Of a DNA stretch of 64,000 nt, positions 10,001 to 22,300 are shown one piece after another. The stretch's first letter is position 1. Each line of letters begins with the position of its first letter. Source of the DNA: Crambe crambe (Eukaryota; Porifera; Demospongiae; Poecilosclerida; Crambeidae); NCBI GenBank assembly GCA_963924555.1, contig OZ004586.1, positions 1,674,001 through 1,738,000 of the forward strand. Reading direction: 5' to 3'. The position numbers and the translations under genes are program-made. The notes beneath the pieces were generated by a model, which saw nothing but the letters and a program-made list of their open reading frames with translations, had not been told where the DNA came from and did no database searches.

Positions 10001-12663
10001 GTACGGACTGTCTGAACTGCTTCGAAGATGCAAGGGCGCAGGATATCTAACCAGGACAGGCTTAGTCCATAAGATTTTATTACCTACAGAGGAAATAAAA
10101 AATTTTAAAGGATGAAGGAAAATTGGAGCTATATTTCTCTGCAAAATATTGTAAGGTTGGGTACAGGATGGATAAGGGGTACATGGTGGAGTGGCTTTAA
10201 TAGAGAGGTGGTCTCATTATAGAGATCTAGCAGCCTAACACTGAGATCCCTGGAAATGGTCTAAAGTGACCAGCAGCGATCAGTAGTTCTGTGCTCGGGT
10301 AAGTTTGAAGACTTTTCTACCTATTATTTTGGAGTCTCCCCTAGCTGTACTTTCAAACAGGGTGCTTATGCATATTCACGAGAATATACGGACCCAACTG
10401 TCTCTTTATCCAAAAAGGGTGGCCCACCCTGCATTTAGTATACTGGGGGAAACCCTGTTATATGTATGTATGCAAATGTTGACCACTGACCTGTGTCATC
10501 AGAGTATCAAAATGATCATTGTATTTCTTCTTGAAGATGTCCTTCACATCTCCATAAGACTTGGGTCTGCTGCTGCTGCTGCTTGAAACGTCATCTTGAT
10601 TCCCAACGATATATGCTGGCTCTATGCCATCACGCTCCACATCAAAACTCAGGAGAGATGATTCGGTGGAGACCAGTCCTGTAGAATACTTCGCTTTCGA
10701 AGCAGGAGAACTCGCAAGCTTTGGCTTTTCAGTCTTATTATCTTGGATGGACGGATCTGGGGGAATTGGTAGAGTTGAGGGGTAAGTGGAGAGAGGGGAG
10801 GGGCTTGAATGTGACGATTCCATAGTAATGCTCTTGCTCATTAGTTCTTCATCGATGACGAGGTAGTCGTCCTTGGAGGGCTTGGTCATCTCCTTGTTGC
10901 TCTCTTGGCTGCCGGTGAGTTTGGAGACAGAGGAGAGGGTGACAGAGTGGTCGTAGAGGGGCTTGTAGGGAGGGGTATGGCTTCTAGGAGACGTGGAAGT
11001 TGACTTACTACTAGAAAAAGAAGAGAACAGTTAAAGTATGACGAGTTTTGTGGAACTAAATGGGTGCCCTGGGTCTAAAAGAGGTCACTGGTGAGTTAAA
11101 TTAGATTAGCTATGGCTTTGGAGACTTGTATTCTACTCACTTCTCCTTGGGGAGATGCGGAGATACCTCGTATTCCGAATCGCTCTCCTGCGGCAGGTGC
11201 TGAAACCACTTGGGGGCATCTCTGACCACAGGACTGTTCCCCTCCTCGTCCACAGGGAGCTGGGCTGCTTCTCCCAACTCCAGGAACAGGTTTCCTTCGT
11301 CCTTGAACTCTGGGTCTACGGAGCTCACAATCTTCAGACGTTTTGTGTCGACAAGTGCCTGACCCACTTGTATCCCAGCAGATCTGTAGGGAAAAAAAAA
11401 TCTTGAAATAAGCATTTCAGAGTCTTAGATGGAAAATGTTTTAAAGTGTGGGTTATATGTGTGGGTTATATGTGTGGCTTTTTGAATTTGTGCAGGGGAA
11501 CGGTTTGTCTGCCATTTCCTGTTTATCAGGTCAGCATGTGATTTGGCCCTGCTGTAAGCTATGTATGCCCTAGATATTACAACTTGCACTGTGTTGTTTT
11601 CATACTGAGTTGCTGACCTTGAGGCAATGTGGCCATATTGCAAGAGCCAATCCACAATGCAGGCTCCAGTGTACGAGTCAGGAAAGACACGCAACCGATG
11701 GCGACGGTTCATCCGGGAGCAGCCAGACGTTGGATCCATGAATGAGGTCCAAATCCCGCTGGCTATGAATCCAACTTCATCCTACAGCGAAGAAGATGGA
11801 GAAACACATATGGGACTACAATGTCCTCATATTTCAGGAGGGACACAGAAGTGTCATGATTAGTGTCCTGACTAATGTCCTGACTAATGTCCTGACTAGT
11901 ATCCTGATTAGTGTCCTGACTAATGTCCTGACTAATGTCCTGACTAGTATCCTGATTAGTGTCCTGACTAGTATCCTGATTAGTATCCTAACTAATGTCC
12001 TGACTAGTGTCCTGATTAGTGAGTCCTAATTGAAGGGTTGTACTCAACAGTCTTTACTCATACGTACCTCGTCAAGAATCATTATGCTTCTCCTCTGAGG
12101 GTTAGCACTGATGGCATCAAAGTTAGTCGGCCTGCGACTAGTTAGGCGACGCCTGGTGGGGGTGGGGTTATCAAACTCCATAATACCGGCATGCGAAGGG
12201 GACATCTCCACAATCTCCTGACTCCGCCCACTTGATGCCTCGTCCCAGGACTTGTGGGGACTCAAGATACTCATCGTTCCTGTACGTGAGCCAGCATGGG
12301 GGCGACCAAGATTACCACTATCTGCAGAAATCAAACAAAATTGATATGTCAAGTAGAAATCAAATAGCCACTTTTAAAATTTTGGCTTACCATAACTCAT
12401 GACTACTAGTGGCCATGGTCTGGTAAGCCAATTAATAATTTCTACATATTATGACTGTCACATATGAATTTCAAGACACTGGAGTACAGCTTACTTGAGA
12501 GAGGTTGAGAGGATTCGGCCCCCAATGAGGGATGCGGGGAGGTGGATCCGAGGGTCAGGTCCACCTTGATGGAATCACTGGTCTGTGTCACCTTTTCAGG
12601 CATTTTAGAGATGCAGAACTCCTTGAATACCTCGCAGCAGTCCTTGCACACTCTCAAGTTACC

Positions 12664-12757
<94 letters not shown>

Positions 12758-14311
12758 ACATGATAATCACATGTATGTATAGAGTACTGAATAGCAGCCC
12801 TATATTTTTCATACTACAATTTTACTGCCTTATGTATTTCAAGCACTGCATAGTCATGTGATCATACATACATACATATGCTGTATGTCCTTCATATCTC
12901 AACAATGTATATACACCACTCACCTGCAGATCAGACCTGAGCAGGTTTCCAGGGATGGTGACGTTGCAGCAGGAGTGACAGAAGATGCGTCCACAGATGC
13001 GACAATGGTGTTTACGGACAAACACATTAAACTTGACTCCACAATCAGAACACTCCTTGCAGGCTTTGTCGGGCATCCAGTACTTACGAAAGTCGGCATT
13101 TGTGTCCTGCAAATCAGTTGAGTACACTATAACGAATACTGACCACATACCTCAATGAAGAGGCTGAATGAGAAGCTAAGGTATTATTAATTCAGTATAC
13201 TATAAGAATACTGACCATTCGTACTTGATGAAGCTGAATGAGAGAAGCTAAGGTATTAATTGAATACTGACCATACTTCAATGAAGAGGCTGAATGAGAA
13301 GTTTTGACCATATGCAGAATGAGAAGCTAATTCAGTATACTATAAGAATACCGACCATACATACTTCAATGAAGAGGCTGAATGAGAATTAGTTACACGG
13401 AAAATAATGAAATGTGTTTCATGGGTGACTGTTTTGACTGAGAGCAAAAAGATGTTTGCAATTCAAGGAATCAAAGACGTCCATCTAAAGAGAGCAGTGG
13501 AAGTATAGCTCTTACCACACTGTTTAGCAAAGGAATTATAGAGAGCAGTTTTCCCCCAGTACTAACAATAGTAAAACTCTACGATACATAGTGATAAAAA
13601 GTACTTATTTGGATACAACAATACTACATATGCAGCCTTCATACACTGCAGCAGACACATGTACCAGATGATTGCATCTGTTAGAGAACCCTTTTAACTC
13701 ACCTGGACTTTATTCTCTGCTATGCTTCCAAACCGCTTTAACATTTCCGTTTTATTGACAGCCTGTGACTGGACCCTACTGCCGCCACTGTCTCTCCCCT
13801 GTTGCTTGGCAACCATACGACTGTGTGCATCGGAATAAGAGGTAAGGGAAATTCGCGGGTCCTCATCGAGAGTCGATTCCATGACGACAGCGAGGCCGTC
13901 TCCAAAATTGGTAGCCTGGTTGCTCAGAGCTGCATTATTACTGCTACTCATTGCAGGCCCTTTGACATTCGGGGGCTTATTCATCACAGAGGTTTGGGCA
14001 GGAGAGGGACCAGAGAATGTATTGGATGAAGCACTACTAGAGCCACTCACAGCTGACTTTATCTTCCTGAAAAGAACTTTACCCGCTGAGCGGGATTCTG
14101 AATTCTGAAACTCTATCTCTCGGCTCCTATTACTGCTCACACTAGTCCTGCTTTCGTCACTGTCATTTTCAGAGCTCCTCAGGAAAGGCGCTCGGGATGA
14201 CTTGTTGGCTTCGAAGGGCGCAAATAGAGTTATCTGGACCTCGTCATTAGTGTCAGGCGGGTGCTCAGACGACGTAGGAGGCTTGGTAATTCTCTCTGAA
14301 GTCATGTTCAC
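7086..14311 (-). CDS. PIKFYVE: PIKfyve/Fab1 PI3P 5-kinase, N-terminal and central exons only
   Basis: Ten exons: 13703-14311, 12924-13106, 12495-12663, 12068-12321, 11618-11781, 11141-11383, 10491-11010, 7791-10083, 7459-7562, 7086-7157. The FYVE domain follows residue about 204 with WMPD, RKHHCRICG and RVC, the PI3P-binding signature. A DEP domain covers about 405-490 (RLRVFPDSYTGACIVDWLL). A TCP1/chaperonin-like domain begins about 730 (KKIPC, FGVVCTKNVTHKKM, LQGGTKQELKKVKK). The last two exons give TDCLDPYKHQGISVLFS and FYYGHNDISIGDFLQRYCFR, the start of the Cys-rich region. The rest of that region and the PIP kinase domain do not appear in the 7 kb to the left. The large exon contains a one-base frame change near 8,190. 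FYVE proteins of this family act on endosomes to make PI(3,5)P2. The 3' half lies outside the window beyond a very long intron, or is lost. Confidence 0.9.
7158..7415. repeat. G/GA-rich low-complexity array in a PIKfyve intron
   Basis: Irregular units of GGGGAGGAAG type. On the transcribed (minus) strand it is a 250-base C/T tract running straight into the 3' splice site at 7,158. Long open frames over it (poly Gly/Glu/Arg or Ser/Pro) are artefacts. Confidence 0.9.
10328..10455. mobile_element. Small inverted-repeat element (copy 1 of 2)
   Basis: Shares TAGCTGTACTTTCAAACAGG and a TTTAGTATACTGGGGGAAAC end with a second copy at 33,714-33,873. Ends of the form CAGNGT(C/T)TCCCC resemble hAT-type termini (inference). 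It sits in a PIKfyve intron. Confidence 0.6.
11855..12030. repeat. Minisatellite of 12-base units in a PIKfyve intron
   Basis: About fourteen copies of GTCCTGACTAAT and its variants (TATCCTGATTAG). It lies between the DEP exon and the exon ending at 12,068. The open frame across it only translates the repeat. Confidence 0.9.
12664..12756. repeat. (AG)n microsatellite serving as a polypyrimidine tract
   Basis: About 46 uninterrupted AG units. Read on the minus strand they become (TC)n ending in CTCTCAG, the 3' splice site of the PIKfyve exon starting at 12,663. Confidence 0.95.
13150..13400. repeat. Irregular tandem repeat in the first PIKfyve intron
   Basis: Several copies of a phrase containing TCAGTATACTATAAGAATAC and GAAGAGGCTGAATGAGAAG, with unit lengths near 50-70 bases. 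Confidence 0.7.
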
Positions 14312-14595
14312 TTACAGGCGAGAAGCATGGAGCACATCTGTTTCTTCCGTATGATTAAACCACGCCACCACACCGGCTAGTAGTTACAACTTTTTCGAGC
14401 AGCTGAGCTTACCTACTTCTTGCTGTACAGTAGCTTCGACATTTCGACATAAAAGCTGATCTTATGCCTATTCAGCATAATAGACACACCCCCTAAGTCA
14501 TGGCCGGCCGGCCCAAGCATGCGCACAGAATACGCGGGAAATTAGAAATTGTTGTACTTGTAATTAGTAATGGGCGACTAATAATTATGTATTGT
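14312..14595. promoter_or_regulatory. Spacer holding the PIKfyve promoter and TAF5 3' end
   Basis: Only 284 bases separate the first PIKfyve codon from the TAF5 stop, both on the minus strand, so the PIKfyve promoter must lie here or overlap TAF5. A short GC-rich palindromic stretch (GGCCGGCCGGCC) near 14,503 is the one local peak of CpG. No core motif is certain. Confidence 0.4.
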
Positions 14596-15728
14596 TCACT
14601 CATTGTACGGTCCAGAAGCTAATAAAAGGTTTTTCCTAGTGAAGTGAAGGCAGTGGATGGAGGTACACTTTGTTCGATAACTTCCCAGCAAGCTACAGCA
14701 TAAAAAAAGAAAGAAAATTTGGAAGAAAAAAAATATTTTTTTCCTCTGTACGTTATATACTGACCATTTAGTAGGATCCATGCTCTTTGAGTTCTCTTCA
14801 AAACTGGCAACATCCCAGAGTTTGACACAATTATCAAGACCCCCTGACGCCAGGAGAGTCCCATCCCGGCTGAATACCAGCTGGTACACAGTGTGGGTGT
14901 GGTCTTTTAATTCACACACCTGAGAGGCGGAGCCTAAGTCCCAAATCAAGATACGCCGATCCACTCCTTTCAAAACAAAAATGAATAAAAATCTTTTCAA
15001 ATACAGTGATTGATAAAAGGACGCTCCAAACCTCTCAACAAAGGACAATCTAAAAGTACCTTTGTATATACACTCCATACAAAATAACCTCCAAAAGAGG
15101 ACAACTTCTCTACAAAGGACAAAAGGCTGGGTCCCAAGTGTGTCCATTATTCAGAGGTTCCACTACAAATCCATGGGTGCTTGAGGTTATAACTGAAGCT
15201 CGGAGGAGAAAGGAAAAGGGGATCCCATGTCTATGTACGTACGTGTTATGGCTCACCAGATGATGCCAAATACTTGCCATTGGGTGAGAAACACAGGGAC
15301 TGCACTGCTCCCTAATAAAAAAGTCATCATAATTATTATTACAGCAGCTGCAGATTATCTGCTATAGTCCAGTTGTCATAAAGTGCACTTGTACACACCA
15401 TATAAATTCAAGCCAAACTACTCATGTATAATGGAGTGTACAATACTTATCATGTAAAGACAGTAATGTAACTGCATCATCATGTACAAATGGGACACTT
15501 GAAAAATAATGAAGTCACATTGGATAAGCAACATTCTAGAATCTACCAGGTAGTCTGAGGAATCCTTCCCTTCTAAAACCATCTACATCTCCCATACTAT
15601 CTCACCTTGTGTCCAGTGAAGACTCGGACACACTGTCCGTTCAGCATGTCCCACAGTCGCACGCTACGGTCACATGACCCAGTAGCCACGTAGTTACCAT
15701 TTGGATGAAACTTACAGCACTACAAAAC

Positions 15729-15761
<33 letters not shown>

Positions 15762-18700
15762 TATAAAGCAATTCATAATTATGTGATGGATGAAAGTTAC
15801 CTCAACATCACTGAGGTGGCCTGCGAAGATTCTGATTGGTTGGATGTGGTCCGTACTCCATATTCGGACAGTTCTGTCATGTGATGCACTTGCAAAGTAG
15901 AAGCCATGAGGGCTAAAGTAAAGGGGGTACAGTTGTTGAGAGGTTTGTCCTCTTTCAGAGTGTTCTTTATTGTACGTATGCATATACGTACCTGAATTGG
16001 AGATCCCACACTGGGAAGTTGTGGCCCTTAAAGCAAACCAGAGCTGTGTATGTCTGCAGGCTCCACAATCGAACTGAAGCAAATAGTAAAAAATTACACG
16101 CCCCACCACGCCCCCCACACCCGAATTCTGAGGGAACCAAGCACAATGAGAATCAATGCTTTGGGGGTAGTCATGTGAACTTAATTCAGGGGTTAATTAC
16201 AGCAATGGGGTTTTCAGTTTTGTTTATTTGTTTGTTTGTTTGTTTGTTTGTTTGTTTGTTTGCTGGTTGGTTGGTTGGTTTTGTTCGTTTTGTTTTGTTT
16301 TTTCTCCTTATTTCAGGGAGTCCACATTGCTACAGTCCTTGTTGGGTTGTGCATGCATGTATGTATGTTAGCTATACCAGTGCCATCCTCCGAAGCAGAA
16401 ATAAGGAAGGAGTTATCTGGATTGAAGGAGGTGGCAAATACGGGACCACTATGTCCAGTCAGCAGTCGTACTTCATTGCTGGAGCTACACACATACATAG
16501 AGGAGAAGGAGGAGGAGGAGGGGATGAGGAGGGGGGAGAGGGGGAGGAGGGAGAGGGAGAGAGGGAGAAGAGGGAGAGGGGGAGGAGTTGGTAAATTTAA
16601 TTTTTGTGGTTTTACTACTAAAGCAAAGGGATTTATATGGTTCATCTTCGATTTTTGCCAAATGACAAAAATCTACCCAACAAAAATTTCATGCGTAATT
16701 CCATTTGTCATTTCTACTTACGTGATGTCAATGATTCGTTCAAAAATATCCTCTGCAAAAGGGAGAAAATTTATAATAGCACAGGATGATTACGGAGACT
16801 TACGTACCTGGTCCGAATGCGAGGGGGGGGACTTAATTACAGGATGTAATTATTAGACTTACCTGCTCCAAATGTGATCATCTGTAGCTGGGTAGGAGGC
16901 TTCAGTGGACAGAGTTTCTTGGGGGTCAAAGTCCACACACGGATGATGGAGTCGCTGAAGGAACCAGAGAGGAGTGTGGAGTCTTCAGAGATACACACCG
17001 CATTCAATCTGTAAACAACAAACAAACAAACAAAATAATAAACAAACAGACAAAATAACAAACAAACACAACAAAAACAAACAAACAAGACCTATAAACA
17101 TGTCTGCATAGGTGAAGTATAACTATTATGGTGAGGAATTGCCATGAATTCATGCATATCGAAAACTAAACTGCAGTGAAACCGGACCCAGTGGAGACAT
17201 TTCATATAATTAATTATATAGAGTGCATATACTAAAATTGTTGAGAGGTTTGTCCTCTTTCTAAGTGTCAGGAGTACATATAAAAAGTTCACTTGCCCAT
17301 TATGAGTGTTCATGAGTGTATAGAAGCAGATGGAAGGAAGGTTAGAAGGACCGAGACCCACACACTTAGCAGACTCCTTGAAGGCTATATACTTGGCAGT
17401 ATGCTCACATTCACGTCTGAGTTGGATACAAATTTGTGGAAATTAAATTGCATTCTCAGAACTGATTGACTCACAGTTTTGGAACTGGAATGCGATTTAG
17501 GGATGGGGCATTGGGAATGTTGGTCATCTTCCCTTTCTTGCCTATGAAAATAACAAGATCTAATTCAGCAGGAATGGAAAATCAATTATATAATACCGGA
17601 GTAGAGTCCAAGAGGATCTTTCTTTGATTTCTTTTTCTAATTAAGAGAATAGCATAAAGTTTCTTGTAGCACACACAGACAATTGACCAATCAAAACGTA
17701 CCTTTGGCTTGTCCTCATCTCCATTGTTCTCATTCTCCTCCTCCTCCATCTGGATGAGGGCAGCAGCCAGGTCAGGATCCCTTGGCATCCCGTGGAGAAC
17801 CTTGGCCTTATTGGCTATAAATAGTCATGCACAAAGTGTTAGTAGTTAAATATAAAAAATTAAAAATAACTGTAGAATCCAGCTAGGAAGGAACTAGGAA
17901 GTGAGTTCTTCTCCATGCATGCCAGTGAGGATCATAACTCTTTTGAAATGATCAAATAAGAGTTGATCGGCTATAATAATATTATGATATGGCCTTTAAA
18001 TAGATACATTCCTAAGTGCAATATGCCAACATGATGTCAGACCAAAGCAAATCTGATCAGACATTTGACCCTTTGACCTGGTAAATGGCCTATGGCAGAC
18101 TGTTATAATCATCACTGCATGCATAGGTGGATTTCATTCTTGTAATAGTGCCAACCCTCTTTATGTATGCAAAATCACCCCTTGGAAAACGGCAATTTCT
18201 ACATTACATCCTGTTTTTGTGTATTTTAAAAAAACGAAATTTTACTTGAAAAGTTCCTGCTAAGCCACACCTTTTGCTGAAGCTTCTCCATCTAATGCTC
18301 CAGCTGCAGCTGTGATGTCAATCCTCGTCCTTGGGGTCCCATCAAACACTAGGCATAAAAAAAATCACACTAGTTAAATTAACAGGTTTTGATGCTTCAG
18401 CAGTATACAATGGGACCTCCGAGTGATGGACACACTTGGGACCTAGCCTTTTGTCCCTCTTTCATTGAAAGGTTTGTTCTCTTTCAGAGTCAGAAGTGGA
18501 CCTGTATAGCTGATGAGTAATCTTTACTAACCATCCAAATCCAAAAATTGATTGACAATGTTAAGAATGAGGGTTTGCTGGTTGACCTACAAGAATATAT
18601 TAGTGAGTTAATAGCCATTCTCTCCAGTTCAGATTTTTTAAGCAATGGCTATTACTCTTGCCTGCAAATGGTTGACAAGACACTGAAAGGAGTCATTGGA

Positions 18701-19296
18701 AATCCTGACTGTGAACTTATTCTTTCTGTAAAGGCAAGCAATTATATGGTAAAGGGTCGAATGACAATTATGCCTCGAATGATACTCATATGGTAAAGGG
18801 TCGAATGACAACCGCATGATAATCATATGGTAAAGGGTCACTGACCTAAAGGCTTCAAAGAGCTCATTCTTCATCATTTGTTGCACAGTTGTGATGCTCT
18901 TAAGTCTTAGAAGTTCTTCCTCATAGAATGTCTCCTGCCTTTGATAGTGATGAGAGAAAAACAGCTGAGCTGCAGATAAAGAGATTACGAGGGATATAAC
19001 CTCTGTTTACATTCTTAACCTCTATAATACCTTGTTGAGAATGTCTAGATAATGTCAAGTCGATGAAGAGATGCACAAAGATAGGATATAACAGGAGGGA
19101 GAGCTCACTCTGTGGCAAATGGTTATTTAATTCAGTGGAATTACTGCTCATGCAGACAACTAAAGAACATGGCCTGATTAATCATTAAAATAATAATTCT
19201 AGGTTTTGGGAGGGATTGCATTGCATAAATTATTTATAAAGGTCCTCAGTCACTTACTCTGTACATATCCAAAGACTGATCCACAAATTTCACAAG

Positions 19297-19377
<81 letters not shown>

Positions 19378-22300
19378 AAATACAAGGGGAGATGATTATC
19401 TATAGCATGGATAGATAAACCATCAACCAAAATCCACTAATTTATGATAAGCATTGTTGATAACTAGTGCAGCATTGATGTGTGCACACTACAATGCAAA
19501 CCATTAATCTTATAGCATCTGACATTATTGCTTACACAGTGAAGGAAATTTGGGAATTTAGATGTGTGTGCAGATACTCTACTATAAAACACGAGTTTTG
19601 CAGCAACGCATGCTGCTGTTACTATCAAAGTGTCCTTGTGACATGCAAGCCAGTGGCATGCAGTGATGTGTAGTCGGCTACATAATAACAAATAGCAAAT
19701 GAGATTTTAAAGCAGCTGGACACACTGTAAAAATGAAAGTGCGTACTGCACACTGTGTATATAGTGCATTTAAATAGAGATATTTTAACGTGCATAATAA
19801 TTATCACTTCTGTTCTTACTGCAAAAAGCTAAGCTTGAATTTCCTTATATGGTTCTTATAGTAAGTATGTACTGTAATTGTGACTTCAAATGTTAGTTCT
19901 TCATTCTTGTTTGCAAGCTACAAGTGATGTTAAACTCTGTCTCTTCCATGAGGTTGGGGACTTGACAAACGCACTCACTAGTGGCCAATTGAGCAGCTAT
20001 CTCATTTCGAAGCTCCTGCTGGCATCGACACATGTCGGCATTTATCCTGGAGAAAGATAACACTAAAGAAGCAGAAGCCAAGGCACTGACCAACACCAAT
20101 CCTATAACACACAAGACAACCACGATTGGTTTCACTTTCCTTGGTTGAGCATGTTTACTTGAATTATGACTCTTTGCAGTGTTTTCTGGAACGGTACTAT
20201 ACAATTCTGTCTTGTCTTCTGCACTGTTCTTATTGCCAGTGTTGAGAGTAACATACGGTCGCTCTTCGTCTCTGTTGGTCAGCTTCAGGACAGTGTAAGG
20301 GTCCACTTCTGTCTCTTCTTCTGCATTGTTCTTATCTCTAGTGTTGGTAGTATCGTACGGTCGTACTTCATTTCTGTTGGGCAGCTTCAAGTCAGTATAA
20401 GGCTGCACTTCCTCAGTTTGATAAATCTCATTGACAACATCATAGTCACATTCAGGCTCCATTGCAGCGAACTAGTATAACTATAGATTATGTTCAAGAT
20501 TACCAAAATTCAGTAGAGCCTGGCTGGATTCACACTCAATAGCATAAACCAGACCTCATAAATAAGTTGTTGTTATTCTCATTACTATCATAACAGAATT
20601 GTTGACTTTCAGGATTGGCAGACTTCAGAGGACTGAAGGAAGTCAGTGTACGATACAGTAATAATACACTTCAAATGGATTCAGATAAGATTGCAAACTT
20701 TTATTATTGATGCTTTCCAGATTTTCCTATACACAAGTTAGTATACATGGGAGTCTGAGAGTAGGTCCATCAATTAAAGCAGTCGGCATTAACCTTTCCT
20801 GATGCAAATAGCTAAATTAAATACCAAAAGCAACATAATCTGCAATTACCTAAGAGATGGACTTTATGGTTCCTAATTTCAAGGCATTTACATAAATATT
20901 TAATACTGGAGCCTAATTAATAAAGCTGGTGCCAGTGTGGTCTCCAAGTGCCATGAGATGAACTCAATGCATGTCTTTAGTAACTAACTAGTTACACAAG
21001 AAAGTATTTATTTTTTAAAGCATATTGAAAATCCAAAATTATGGACATGTCGTATTGAAAAAATGTACAAAACTGTAAAAGGGGTAGCACAAACAATAAC
21101 TGTTTCACTTGCATTTTAAAAAAAAATGCTAAGCTTCGTTATGAGAGTATATACATCGTACAATAAGAATTTTTGAGTTTGAAGATTGAATAAGCATAAA
21201 TGTAGCATTGACCAGCACGAGTTGCACTGGTATGCATTCAAAAAAAAAAAAAAAAGTCGGATAACTATTATAATCACTTGGACTTATATGATTTGATGTT
21301 CAGTGTTTAAATTTTGATAGCGATGATTCAAGCCCTGGTCTGAGCCACTTGTTGCAAGCTGAGTAGTTGGGAAATCAGAGGGTTGCTGACCAATGGTGGA
21401 CTGCAGTTGGTATGACTCGTGCCAAAAAGCATCGGGTGGTCTCGCGACTGTGTGACAGATGCTACGAGCCCCATAGGGGAGAGAGAAGAACTGCTAAATT
21501 GGATGGGACTGGAGATGTTGGAAGACTTGCTGAGCTCTTCGATGGTAAAGGGTGTCTTTGGTGGAGATGGACTTCGCCTCTTCTGAGCCATACCTCCCTC
21601 GTAGGAGGATGCAGGTGAAGGGGCACCGCTTGAGGTGGTGGAGATGGAAGAGTCTTGTTCAAAAGCAACTGGGCCATCAGACAGCGGAGTGCCAGATTTC
21701 GACTTCTGCCTCTTGTTGCAAAACCATACACGCACCTCCTCGGGGAGGATGTCAAGCTTCTGCGAGATCTCTTCAATGACCTGGCGATTTGGTTTGGGGT
21801 TTTGGCTGAAATATTCATCCAAGGTGGACTTAGTCTGAGAAGAGAAAACAGCCCTCTTCTTGCGCTTGCGGCCAGCCATCATAGGGAGAGTGTTGCCCGA
21901 ATTGGCTAGGGCTGTTTCAGGACTTTCGGCTTCGATAAGCCATTTTTCAAGTATGATTCGGATAGTTGCAGCATTCGATGGACTCAACTGCATTTGCTCA
22001 AACCGACTGATGGTGCTCTGAGCGAAGTTGCTATAACCCTTATCAGCAAGAGACTGTCCAACTGCTCCCTGTGTGAGTCCGAGACGGATCCTCCTTGTCT
22101 TGAAATCCTCAGCAAAGGCTTTGAGCTCAATTTGTTCGGGAGTAAGTTCAGAGTGGGGGATAGAAGCCAGAGTACGTGGCTGAGGCACACCACTCATAGG
22201 CGACATCAAGTTATCTTGAGAGAAAGTCTGTCCAGTTGTAGGTTCAGCCATGACTTTCTTCTCCAATGACATATCCTCGGACGTGATGGAATCAGATCTC

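Noticed and set aside
11796..12029. 77-residue Leu/Thr/Asn/Val repeat protein
   Set aside because: Translation of a 12-base intronic minisatellite.
12442..12861. Leu/Ser or Arg/Glu dipeptide open frames
   Set aside because: Translation of an (AG)n microsatellite; only the 12,495-12,663 part is a PIKfyve exon.
16801..16830. A possible extra TAF5 exon end (sequence like the true exon end at 16,863 followed by GTACGT)
   Set aside because: The phase chain closes without it and no acceptor pairs with it. Probably a decayed local duplication.
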